DNA of 64,000 nt from positions 68,110 to 132,109 of the forward strand of contig CAZJUQ010000027.1 in assembly GCA_964549335.1 (NCBI GenBank), written 5' to 3'. The notes beneath the pieces are model-generated. The model was not told where the DNA came from. It made no database searches and saw only the letters and a program-made list of their open reading frames with translations. A program made the translations under genes and the position numbers. Shown in pieces: positions 9,463 through 18,000 of this stretch (position 1 is the first letter of the stretch; every line of letters begins with the position of its first letter). This stretch comes from Sulfidibacterium sp964549335. GTDB taxonomy: Bacteria; Bacteroidota; Bacteroidia; Bacteroidales; F082.

Positions 9463-10629
9463 TCAATCTTCATTAAATGATTTTAATATCAACTCCACAC
9501 GGGCACCACTATCTTTTCTGTTTTTAATAACTATTTCACCGCCGTGGATATCCATTATAAGTTTTACGGCTGCAAGCGAAAGACCTTTTCCTTCGCTGTG
9601 CATCAGGTCGTCGGTGGAAAAGAGTTCGAAAAGGTGTTCAAGGCTCTCTTTACTGAAACCTTTGCCGTAATCGTCGATAGCAATGTGAATTTTGCCGGAG
9701 GCGGTAAAAACGGAAATATCGATTGGTTTATCGTTTCCGGCATACTCAACGGCATTGTCAAGGATAAGGGCAATGCTTTTTTTCAACAAATCCGATTCGG
9801 CAAGGGCAAGATTTGTGTTTTTATCAATGTTGATATTTACCACGGGCAAGGTTTTCTCATTATTCTCTTTCAGTTCGTACAATGCCAGATTAATTATATT
9901 TTCTATTTCCACCGGCATCAAGTCGGGTTTGTAGGCTTGTGCCCTCAGCGAGGTTATCAGTAAAGCTATCTCCGAAAATTTCATCAATCTGTCGGAACTG
10001 TTTTTCAAAAATGTGAGATATTCTTTCTGTTTTTCGTCGAGCGAGGTTTGTTCCAAAAGACCCATAAGACCTAAAATACCGTTGAGCGGTGTACGTAGCT
10101 CATGGCTTATTATTGAAAGGAAATCGGTTTTGGCTCTGTCGAGCACTTGCAGTCTTTTGTTGGCTTCGTTAAGTTGTTTGGTACGTTCATCGACAATTTT
10201 TTCAAGGTTTTCGTTAAGTGTTTTCAGCTCTTTTTTTTGTGCGTTGAGTTGTATGTGTGTTTTGACCCTTGCGAGGAGTTCGTCGGCGCTGAAGGGTTTG
10301 GTAACATAATCGGCTCCTCCGCTTTCGAAACCTTTGACGATACTTTCCATATCGGCTTTGGCGGTCAAAAAAATCACCGGGATATCTTTTGTTTTTTCGT
10401 TGTTTTTAAGTTTGTTGCAAACTTCGTAGCCATCCATACCCGGCATCATAATATCGAGGAGTATCAGGTCGAACATCTGTTTTTCGAGAATAGTCAAAGC
10501 CTCTTCGCCTAATTGTGCATATGCTATTTGATAATTTTCGCGCGAGAGAATGTTTCCGAGTATTTGGATATTTTTCGGAATGTCGTCAACTATCAAAATT
10601 TTATATGCCGAATTGTTTTCTTTATTCAT
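9463..10629 (-). CDS. Response regulator-histidine kinase fusion (REC-HisKA-HATPase)
   Basis: A cytosolic 388-residue signalling protein with an N-terminal receiver domain (ILIVDD, phospho-acceptor D59 in LILLDIMMPGMDGYE, lysine in VTKPFSADELL), a coiled coil (about 130-165), a HisKA domain with the phosphorylatable H176 in SHELRTPLN, and a HATPase domain ending in GKGLSLAAVKLI. It has no membrane segment and no DNA-binding output. It is the last gene of a tandem set with two large TPR-kinases: the nearest starts 20 bases upstream. By analogy with other REC-HK proteins, phosphorylation of D59 may control the activity of its own kinase domain, making it a likely receiver of signal from the upstream kinases. 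That link is inference from proximity. Confidence 0.9.
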   Translation of the reverse strand: MNKENNSAYKILIVDDIPKNIQILGNILSRENYQIAYAQLGEEALTILEKQMFDLILLDIMMPGMDGYEVCNKLKNNEKTKDIPVIFLTAKADMESIVKGFESGGADYVTKPFSADELLARVKTHIQLNAQKKELKTLNENLEKIVDERTKQLNEANKRLQVLDRAKTDFLSIISHELRTPLNGILGLMGLLEQTSLDEKQKEYLTFLKNSSDRLMKFSEIALLITSLRAQAYKPDLMPVEIENIINLALYELKENNEKTLPVVNINIDKNTNLALAESDLLKKSIALILDNAVEYAGNDKPIDISVFTASGKIHIAIDDYGKGFSKESLEHLFELFSTDDLMHSEGKGLSLAAVKLIMDIHGGEIVIKNRKDSGARVELILKSFNED

Positions 10630-10649
10630 AGCGATAACGGTTTTATATC

Positions 10650-13600
10650 TTATTTTTTGTAAAATTCAGGCAAATGGTTCAAATAAAAATCCATGGCTTC
10701 GATATCAAAATTATGAGCTGCCAAAAGTAGTTTTGATATATAAATTTCCAGATTTTTCAATTTATTTTCTTTGGCAAAAATCAGAACCTCTTCGCCGAAA
10801 GCTACAATGTTGTTTACTATGTGGTTATTTTGCAACGCTGAAATACGGAGGGCGAATTTGGTTTCGAAAAGGTTTTTTGCATTTCCATGCAACGGCTCGG
10901 GAATAACAACATCAGTACCGGTATTGACACTGTTTTTCAAGCCGGAGGTATTGTTAATTTTGCGGTCTTTTATATCGCTCACGGTATTTGATGCCTTAAT
11001 GCATGGTAAAAATATCTTAAATGTGGAGCCAATATCTTTTTTGCTTTGCACCTCAATTTTTCCGCCCATTATTTCAACAAGTTTTTTTGTAATGCTTAGT
11101 CCGAGTCCGGTTCCGAGGTAATTCTTTTTCATGTTTGATTTGGCCTGTTCAAACGACTCGAAAATATTTGTCAAATTTTCGATGGGGATACCGATACCTG
11201 TATCGGAGACGGTTATTGTCAAGTTATACAGTTTTTCGTTATCATTGCACAAGTCGATAGACAAATTAACGTTGACCTCCCCTTTCTCGGTAAATTTGAT
11301 TGCGTTTCCGATGACATTGAAAAGCACCTGTCTAATTCGTACCAAATCGAGGAACAGGTTACTGTTTTGGTCGGTAATATTGTCTGATACAAGAAATTTC
11401 AAACCTTTGCTCTCTATTTGGGGATAGAAAATCTGATTTATTTCGTTTATCAATTTGGGGATATAAACGGGTTCGTACACCAGTTCGAGTTTGCCTGCCT
11501 GAATTTTCGACAAATCGAGAATATCGTTAATCAAACCGAGAAGGCTGTTGCTGCTTGTTTTAATTGAGTTAATAAAATTCCGGCTTACGGGGTCTGAAAT
11601 TTTAGAAGTGAGGAGTTCGGTAAACCCGATAATAGAGTTGAGCGGGGTACGAATTTCGTGGCTTATGTTTGCCAGAAATTGGCTTTTAGCCATATTGGCT
11701 TTCACGGCTTCGGAACGGGCTTTTTCCAGTTCTATATTAATTCTTTGCAATTCTTTATTTTTCTTTTCGAGTTCCAGTCTCGATTTTTCGGCTTCTTGTT
11801 CGGCAAATTTTCTTTTGGTAATATCTTCGACAATACCTTCGTAATATTCAATGTTTCCTGAACTGTTTCTAATAATCCAAGCGCTTTCGTTCACCCACAT
11901 TTCCGAGCCGTCGGCGCGTTGCCACAGGTCTTCGCGTCCGGTAATGATTTCTTGTTGTTCGAGCATTGAGATGAATTTTTTTCTTCCCTTTTTCTCTTTG
12001 TTCAGGTCAATTCTTTTTAACTCTTCTTCGGTATATCCGAGCATTGCCAAAAGTGTTTTGTTGGCAAACAGGATTTTTCCGTCCGGAGTTGTTTGGTACA
12101 TACCTATCGTAGCGTTTTCGACGATACTACGGTACCGTTCGCGGCTTATTACCAATTCGTCGTTTAGTTTTGCCAGTTGGTTTTTCTGTTGAGTAATCTC
12201 TTTGTTTTTGCGGGTAAGCAAAGCGTAATTTTTACGGCTGAGCCTGTTTCTGTAGTTGATAAAAAATATTGTTATGAGTGCCAAAAGCAGAATAAACGAA
12301 GTTAGGATAATCATGTAAAAGCGCGACTCTTTTTCTTTGTTCAAAGCGAGTTTGTTCAGAGCATTGGTTTTTTTAAGTATGGCATACTCTTTCTCTTTTC
12401 GTGCAGCTTCGTATTTAACTTCAAATTCGTTTACCTGTTTCCTGCTCTCCTCGTTAAAAACAATTTCGTGCAATTTATTGTATTTTAGCAGGTATTGGTA
12501 TGCTTTTTTGTAATAGTGTTTTTCTTTGTAAATATCCGAGATTAGATGATAGAGTTCCATAATAAGGTCGTTTGCATTTATCTGTTTGGCATAAACAAGA
12601 GCTTTTTCGGCATTTTTCAGGGCTTTGTTGTAATGTTTTTCCTTGTAATTTATTTTTACGATATCGAGTAGCGAAATTGCGATACGTCTTCTGTCGCCAA
12701 CCTGGTATTTAAGGGGGAGCGCCAAATTTTGGTAATATAGTGCCGAATCGTATTTTCCCATGTCGTACATCACCTCGCCGAGGTTACTGTAAATTATCGA
12801 TTGCAATTTTTTGTGTTTTACCTGCTTGCCGAGTTTTTCGGCTTTTTTGATTTCCTTGTATGCCGAAAGGTATTGTTTTTTCAAACGGTAAATGTCGCCG
12901 ATATGCAAATACATATTCAACATATTCCATTTATCGTTCATTTTTTCAAAATATTTTAGTGCTATTTTATAGTGTTGAAGGGCACTTTCGAGTTTTCCCC
13001 AGTTTTGCATAACCACTCCCATGGTGTTGTGTATTTTGGCAATACCTTTTTCGAATCCTATGTTGACATAAATCTCTTCGGCGCGTTGCAACAATCCTAT
13101 TGCCCTTTCAAAATCGCTATAGTTTGACCATACGGCACCTTCGCCCTTCAAACATTTGGCGATGCCTTTTTTTACGCCCATCTTTTCATATATCAGGCGT
13201 GCTTTGCGAAAATATTCGGCGGCTTTTTCATAGCGGCTCCAATCGTAGTAGTTTGATGCCACATAATAATAATAGTCGGCAAGTTTTCTTTTATTGTTTT
13301 CGGAAAGAACAAGGAGTTTTTTGTATTTTAGGAGTGAATCGGCGGCGGAATAATTGCATAGCTTTCTTACGTTTTCGATATAAACATCCAAATATTTGTT
13401 AATCAATACGGTGTCTTTAATGCTTATGGCGTAATTGAGCAAAAATTTGTTTACGGGCAAAACTGTGGCAACAGAAGTATCGCCGTACATTTTCATGATT
13501 TTTTCGGCAAGAATAATTTTTTCGTTAAGGTTTAAAACAGTATCGTCAAGCACTACCGACGGGGATATTTTTCCGGACAGCAAGGTATCGGTATCGGGTA

Positions 13601-13676
13601 TTTGCCGGGCATTGACACTATTTGCAATTAAAAATACTGCAAAAAAACAGGATAATATTTTGTTTTTAAAAATCAC
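10650..13676 (-). CDS. TPR-PAS sensor histidine kinase with C-terminal helical tail
   Basis: A 1008-residue membrane sensor kinase. It has a signal peptide (to about residue 23), a periplasmic array of TPR repeats (about 130-420, for example KAAEYFRKARLIYEKMG), a coiled stretch, one transmembrane helix (about 454-474), a second coiled coil, a PAS domain (about 512-622, ending in the typical EGIVEDITKRK), HisKA with H673 in SHEIRTPLNS, and HATPase with GNAIKF, DTGIGI and GTGLGLSI. After the ATPase core (about residue 892) comes a 115-residue extension whose last 80 residues are predicted helical and resemble the end of the neighbouring kinase. There is no receiver domain. The stop of the upstream kinase gene lies 15 bases away, so the genes are one operon. 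Confidence 0.9.
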   Translation of the reverse strand: MIFKNKILSCFFAVFLIANSVNARQIPDTDTLLSGKISPSVVLDDTVLNLNEKIILAEKIMKMYGDTSVATVLPVNKFLLNYAISIKDTVLINKYLDVYIENVRKLCNYSAADSLLKYKKLLVLSENNKRKLADYYYYVASNYYDWSRYEKAAEYFRKARLIYEKMGVKKGIAKCLKGEGAVWSNYSDFERAIGLLQRAEEIYVNIGFEKGIAKIHNTMGVVMQNWGKLESALQHYKIALKYFEKMNDKWNMLNMYLHIGDIYRLKKQYLSAYKEIKKAEKLGKQVKHKKLQSIIYSNLGEVMYDMGKYDSALYYQNLALPLKYQVGDRRRIAISLLDIVKINYKEKHYNKALKNAEKALVYAKQINANDLIMELYHLISDIYKEKHYYKKAYQYLLKYNKLHEIVFNEESRKQVNEFEVKYEAARKEKEYAILKKTNALNKLALNKEKESRFYMIILTSFILLLALITIFFINYRNRLSRKNYALLTRKNKEITQQKNQLAKLNDELVISRERYRSIVENATIGMYQTTPDGKILFANKTLLAMLGYTEEELKRIDLNKEKKGRKKFISMLEQQEIITGREDLWQRADGSEMWVNESAWIIRNSSGNIEYYEGIVEDITKRKFAEQEAEKSRLELEKKNKELQRINIELEKARSEAVKANMAKSQFLANISHEIRTPLNSIIGFTELLTSKISDPVSRNFINSIKTSSNSLLGLINDILDLSKIQAGKLELVYEPVYIPKLINEINQIFYPQIESKGLKFLVSDNITDQNSNLFLDLVRIRQVLFNVIGNAIKFTEKGEVNVNLSIDLCNDNEKLYNLTITVSDTGIGIPIENLTNIFESFEQAKSNMKKNYLGTGLGLSITKKLVEIMGGKIEVQSKKDIGSTFKIFLPCIKASNTVSDIKDRKINNTSGLKNSVNTGTDVVIPEPLHGNAKNLFETKFALRISALQNNHIVNNIVAFGEEVLIFAKENKLKNLEIYISKLLLAAHNFDIEAMDFYLNHLPEFYKK

Positions 13677-13691
13677 CTTACCATTATTGTT

Positions 13692-16523
13692 TCAAATGTT
13701 TTTTTGTTTGAAATTCAATTCAAAAGCCTCTTTAAACAGATTCAATTTTTCTTCAATGCCCGTTATATTGAAAGTGTCCACAAGTATTTTTAAGTCGCTT
13801 GAATACCTCAACAGGTTGGGCATGTCGGCTTCCGAAGAGAGTTTGCTAAGTTTTTCGGCAAAAATCGAAATATGTTTCATAAGTTTTGTTTCCATAGCCA
13901 AAGAGAAGTCGTTTTCAACAATATTGATTAGTTTTTCCAAAACATTGTAATCGGGCAATGTTCCGTCAGCAGTATTGAAGATAGAATTTGCCGATAAAAT
14001 ATAATCCAGGTTGTCTATTTTTTCGTTCAACAATTCCAAAATTTTCTTTTCGCTTATATTGTTTCCCGTGTCAATAACAAAACTGCTTTTACATTGTGTT
14101 GAATTTTTGTTTCCTAATAAAATGCATGGCAGCGAAGGTCTCTCTTTTTTAATGAGTTGGACGGCATTAATCAACATTTCTTCCTCAAAGCCGGCAATAA
14201 TAATAAAATCGCATTTATCAATATGATTTTTTGCAATAAGCAGGCTGGAACCCACATCGGTTACGTTTTCAAGTTTGTTTTTCAGAAAGTTGGAAAGATA
14301 TTCGAAGTTTCCGCTGTTTGATTTCAAAAGGATGGCATTATAATGTAATTTACCCGGCACACTATTTTCGTTGTCGCTATCCGTACTTTCCATAGCCACC
14401 GTAACGTTTTCGAACACAACTTTAAATTCAGAGCCGCTACCCAATTCGCTTTTAAGAAATATTTTGCCGCCGAGAATCGAAACCAGGCGTTGTGTAATTG
14501 CCAGTCCCAAGCCCGTACCTATCTCTTTATCGGTATTATCGGACTGGAAAAAGGGGGTAAATATTTTTTCCCTGTCTTTTTTTGCGATTCCTTTACCTGT
14601 GTCTTTAACCGAGATGTAGAGATTTATTTTACCGTTTTCGGCAGTTTCTTCCCAATCAACGTTTACACAAACACTTCCTTCGCCGGTAAATTTTATTGCG
14701 TTACCAATAAGGTTGAATAGTATTTGTCTGAGGCGGTTTTTGCTGAACATCAATTTACCGGGGAATTTTTTTTGAACCGAGAGGTTAAACTCCAAGCCTT
14801 TACTTGCGGCTTGTACACTGAATATTTTTTTCAGGCTGTCGAGAACATCTTCAATATCCATGGGTTCCAGTACCACGTCAAGTTTTCCGGCCTCAATTTT
14901 CGAAAGGTCTAAGATGTCGTTTATCAGAGCCAAAAGGCTTTCGCCGCTACTTTTTATTGAGCTTACGTACTGTTTTATTTTTTGGTCTTTTATGAGGGTG
15001 GATAAAATATCGGCAAAACCGATAACCGAATTTAGCGGGGTACGTATTTCGTGACTCATATTTGCCAAAAAGATACTTTTGTAGCGGTTACTCTCTTCGG
15101 CTTCGCGTTTGGCTTTTTCAAGTTCTTTACCGCTTTTTTCAAGTTCTTCTTTTGCCTTTTCTATCTCTCTGTTTTTTTCGACTAACAATTTATTGAGTTT
15201 GTTTTTATTCAGCAGATAACCCGTCAAAAACATCATTATAACAAGAGCCGATGCAAAAGCGGCGATAAAAAAGTAGTTTAAAAATTTCTGTTTTTTCAGG
15301 TTGAGTTCCCTGATACGCGCCTGTTGTTTTAATAAGAGTATTTGATTTTCTTTGCGTTCGGTTTCGTATTGCATTTGCAGGCGTGCTATATCTTTGTTCA
15401 GCGATACATTTATTAGCGAATCGTGATAAATATCGGCAAGTTCGAGGTTTTCCAAAGCCTCTTTATATTTTTTGTTGTTTTTATATAATTGGTAAAGCAT
15501 TCTGTAAGCCTCTTCTACCGACGATTTAATGCCAATCTCTTTTGCCAATTCCAAGCCTTTGTTTAAAAACTTAACCGCCAAATTAAAATTGCCCGTTTTG
15601 CTATATAATTGTCCCAGTTTTATATAGTTGTCAGCCATATAGGTTTTATCACCGGCATTTGTGTTGAACTGCAAACTGTGTTTTAGATAGATTTCAGCCG
15701 ATTTGTAGTTTCCCATTGCTTTATATACCTCGGCCAAGTCGGAATAACAGATTGCCATTCCTTTTTCCGATTTGATTTTTTTGTTTATTTCGAGCGAGAG
15801 TTTAAAGTATTGGGCGGCTTTTCCGTATTTTTTTTCATGCAGAAATACCATTCCCAGATTTTCGAGGTTGATGGCAATTCCCAGCATGTTGCTACGGTTT
15901 CGTTCGAGCATGAGACTTCTTTTAAAATATTTCAAACCCTCCTGATAATCGCCCATCATCAACTCTACGTTACCTATACTGTTAATAGCTATGGCCATAC
16001 TTGTGGAGTCGTTTCTCTTTTCGGCAATTTCAAGTGCTTTAAAATGATTCGACAACGCCTTTTTGTAGTCGTTAATCCGCCTGTAAACCACGCCAATGTT
16101 GTTGTAAATTTTCGACATTAATTTTTCGTCGTTTTTTTTGGCTGCATATTCCAAAGCCACATTGTGCAGGTGCAAAGCGGTTTGAAATTTCCCCATGTTA
16201 CGTTGCAACACTCCGAGGCTGTCGATGTAGTTGCCCAGATTGAAACAACACAGCTCTTTGCTTGCAAGTTCCAATGCTTTGTTAATGTAGTATTTTCCCG
16301 ATTTACCATGGTACAATTCCACATCGGAAACATGCAACAATATGGAGAGGTCAATAAGCTTTATTATTTTTAAGGAGTCGTTTTTGAGTTTGCGAATTTC
16401 ATTATACAATTCCTCTTTTCTATTTTCTGTCGAATCCGTTTTGTTTGCGATGAGGTTTCCACCGGCAGAAAAAAACAGGAGCACTAATAAAAAAATACGA
16501 TATAAACCGCTATGGTTAAGCAT
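13692..16523 (-). CDS. TPR sensor histidine kinase with degenerate receiver domain
   Basis: A 943-residue membrane kinase and the first gene of the three-kinase set. It has a signal peptide (about 1-26), seven or so TPR repeats (about 90-370; GKFQTALHLHNVALEYA, DYKKALSNHFKALEIA), one transmembrane helix (about 415-437), a long coiled coil, HisKA with H491 (SHEIRTPLNS), and HATPase with GNAIKF, DTGKGI and GTGLGLAI. Residues about 727-840 have the alternating strand-helix pattern of a receiver domain, but the acidic pair is replaced (ILLKSNS) and the phospho-acceptor strand reads DFIIIAGFEEE, so it cannot be phosphorylated in the usual way. The final 85 residues are helical and similar to the tail of the adjacent kinase. 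No PAS domain is present. Confidence 0.9.
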   Translation of the reverse strand: MLNHSGLYRIFLLVLLFFSAGGNLIANKTDSTENRKEELYNEIRKLKNDSLKIIKLIDLSILLHVSDVELYHGKSGKYYINKALELASKELCCFNLGNYIDSLGVLQRNMGKFQTALHLHNVALEYAAKKNDEKLMSKIYNNIGVVYRRINDYKKALSNHFKALEIAEKRNDSTSMAIAINSIGNVELMMGDYQEGLKYFKRSLMLERNRSNMLGIAINLENLGMVFLHEKKYGKAAQYFKLSLEINKKIKSEKGMAICYSDLAEVYKAMGNYKSAEIYLKHSLQFNTNAGDKTYMADNYIKLGQLYSKTGNFNLAVKFLNKGLELAKEIGIKSSVEEAYRMLYQLYKNNKKYKEALENLELADIYHDSLINVSLNKDIARLQMQYETERKENQILLLKQQARIRELNLKKQKFLNYFFIAAFASALVIMMFLTGYLLNKNKLNKLLVEKNREIEKAKEELEKSGKELEKAKREAEESNRYKSIFLANMSHEIRTPLNSVIGFADILSTLIKDQKIKQYVSSIKSSGESLLALINDILDLSKIEAGKLDVVLEPMDIEDVLDSLKKIFSVQAASKGLEFNLSVQKKFPGKLMFSKNRLRQILFNLIGNAIKFTGEGSVCVNVDWEETAENGKINLYISVKDTGKGIAKKDREKIFTPFFQSDNTDKEIGTGLGLAITQRLVSILGGKIFLKSELGSGSEFKVVFENVTVAMESTDSDNENSVPGKLHYNAILLKSNSGNFEYLSNFLKNKLENVTDVGSSLLIAKNHIDKCDFIIIAGFEEEMLINAVQLIKKERPSLPCILLGNKNSTQCKSSFVIDTGNNISEKKILELLNEKIDNLDYILSANSIFNTADGTLPDYNVLEKLINIVENDFSLAMETKLMKHISIFAEKLSKLSSEADMPNLLRYSSDLKILVDTFNITGIEEKLNLFKEAFELNFKQKNI

Positions 16524-16658
16524 GTTATAAAAAATGGTTAAAGAGGAACAAATGTTGATTTAAATTTGGAAACATTTACCAAAAACATTGTGCAATATAG
16601 TAATAATACCGATTGATACAATAAAAAGATAAAAATTAGTTTTTCGGGAAAAGATATG

Positions 16659-17228
16659 CTATTGGCCGAGACGTTTCATCAGCAAAGAATCGAGTGTTGA
16701 AAAAAGTTGGTCGGGGAAAAGGTTGCGCCATTTCATTTCGTTGAATTTCCCTCCGAAACCTATAAACCGGTCAATAAAAGCGTCGCTGAATTCTTGACGC
16801 ACATGGTCTCTGAAATTGACACCTATTATCCAGCCGTCTTCTATGTTATCAAACCATTCGGCATAATAGTCGTCGTCGTCCGAATGAAAATTCAATACAT
16901 TTTCGCCTATCAAAATGAAGTATTTAATTCCTTCGTCAATCAAATGTTCCACAACATTGCGGTAAAAATACATGATGTCATTGTACAAAACATCGTTCCA
17001 CTCCCCGAACATTTCCAAAATGCAGTAACGGCTCTCATAATTGGCATACAGTAGTTTGGTATAAAGAGTTTGCGACCCGAAATAGTCCCATTGCGGATGT
17101 ATGTAGTAGTTGTAAATTTGGTGTTCGAAATACACCTCGCTGTTTTTTCTTCCGTAAAAGGGTGATTTTTCATCGTCGGATGCAATATAAAGTTGTCGCC
17201 AGTTGTAAAAAGGTTCTATTTCGTGCAT
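16659..17228 (-). CDS. Conserved Bacteroidota hypothetical protein, acidic and aromatic-rich
   Basis: A 189-residue protein with no signal peptide or membrane helix, unusually rich in Tyr, Trp and Asp, with blocks such as EPFYNWRQLYIAS, NYYIHPQWDYFGS, FGEWNDVLYNDIM, FILIGENVLNFH and NIEDGWIIGVNFRDH. I recall similar proteins as conserved hypotheticals across the phylum, but know no function. It starts 13 bases after the stop of crcB on the same strand and is the last gene of the run that includes DUF493 and crcB. The patterning suggests a compact alpha/beta cytosolic domain. Nothing in it points to a catalytic motif, and I do not assign one. Confidence 0.75.
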   Translation of the reverse strand: MHEIEPFYNWRQLYIASDDEKSPFYGRKNSEVYFEHQIYNYYIHPQWDYFGSQTLYTKLLYANYESRYCILEMFGEWNDVLYNDIMYFYRNVVEHLIDEGIKYFILIGENVLNFHSDDDDYYAEWFDNIEDGWIIGVNFRDHVRQEFSDAFIDRFIGFGGKFNEMKWRNLFPDQLFSTLDSLLMKRLGQ

Positions 17229-17241
17229 ATGTTAATTATGT

Positions 17242-17619
17242 TTAAGCAACAATTTTAGAAAGTTGATATCCGCCTATGCAAAGAAAAACGGCAATAATAT
17301 TGCTTGTGAGCAGATACGCAGTCATAAGTGTAAAATGGCCGTCTTTCAAAAGGCTGAAGTTGTCGAAAGCAAAAGTTGAAAATGTTGTAAAGCTGCCGAG
17401 AATACCGACAAAAATCATCAATCTGACAGCCGGGGAGACATAGTTTCGTGCAAAAAATCCCCACAAAAAACCAATTGCCAAAGAGCCCAACAGGTTAACT
17501 GTCAAAGTAGCCCAAGGAAAATCGCTGTGATGCGATTTTTCTATTGTTTCGTATATTAAAAAACGCAATACGGCTCCTATACTACCGCCGAAAGCCACAA
17601 CCAATAATTTAAAAATCAT
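17242..17619 (-). CDS. crcB: Fluoride channel Fluc/CrcB
   Basis: A 125-residue four-helix inner-membrane protein that exports fluoride as a dual-topology dimer. Family motifs are present: GGSIGAVLRFLIYE (helix 1), the pore asparagine in NLLGSLAIGF (helix 2) and GILGSFTTFSTFAFDN, which contains the Phe box and the Na+-site threonines (helix 3). The start codon overlaps the stop of the DUF493 gene by one base in a TAATG junction, so the two are translationally coupled. I see no fluoride riboswitch upstream, which agrees with its being inside an operon. Length and motif spacing are normal. Confidence 0.95.
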   Translation of the reverse strand: MIFKLLVVAFGGSIGAVLRFLIYETIEKSHHSDFPWATLTVNLLGSLAIGFLWGFFARNYVSPAVRLMIFVGILGSFTTFSTFAFDNFSLLKDGHFTLMTAYLLTSNIIAVFLCIGGYQLSKIVA

Positions 17620-17939
17620 TATAATGCAAATTTAAGTCCTTCAACATTCTTTAATTTTCCATACATTTCGATCAACTGTTTTTTGCCGGTAAGTGTTACC
17701 AAATAAGTAAAACTGGTATAGTTTCCCTTGCTGCTTGCCCGTTTGTTTTCGAATGAATGAACAATGTCCAGCTCCAAAAATACCCGTGTAATTCTTTTTT
17801 TGTTTTCGTCGTCGGAGGCTGCGGCATCCATTACGGCTTTCAGGGCGAAAGTAACGGGATATTCAACTTTTTTGTTGCCGAAAGGAGGTTCGCCTTTTCC
17901 GTTTCCGTTATTATTCTTGTTAGAAAAATGTTTATCCAT
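17619..17939 (-). CDS. DUF493 (YbeD-like) family protein
   Basis: A 106-residue cytosolic protein with an N-terminal Asn/Gly-rich stretch (residues 1-20) followed by a YbeD-like alpha/beta domain: YPVTFALKAVMDA, then FENKRASSKGNYTSFTYLVTL and the closing helix KKQLIEMYGKLKNVEGLKFAL. YbeD-type proteins have an ACT-like fold and are thought to act in regulation, but no role is proved. It is followed by crcB with a one-base overlap and preceded by 61 bases after the glycosyltransferase stop. The low-complexity N-terminus is longer than in enterobacterial YbeD. Confidence 0.82.
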   Translation of the reverse strand: MDKHFSNKNNNGNGKGEPPFGNKKVEYPVTFALKAVMDAAASDDENKKRITRVFLELDIVHSFENKRASSKGNYTSFTYLVTLTGKKQLIEMYGKLKNVEGLKFAL

Positions 17940-18000
17940 TTTCAGAGAGAAATTTTTGCGGCTGCAAAGTTATGTTAAAAATGTTTAAGGCTTTAAGATG

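Noticed and set aside
10650..13676. Reading the C-terminal tail of the PAS kinase as an Hpt domain
   Set aside because: No histidine stands in the expected HxLKG-like setting, so phosphotransfer cannot be claimed.
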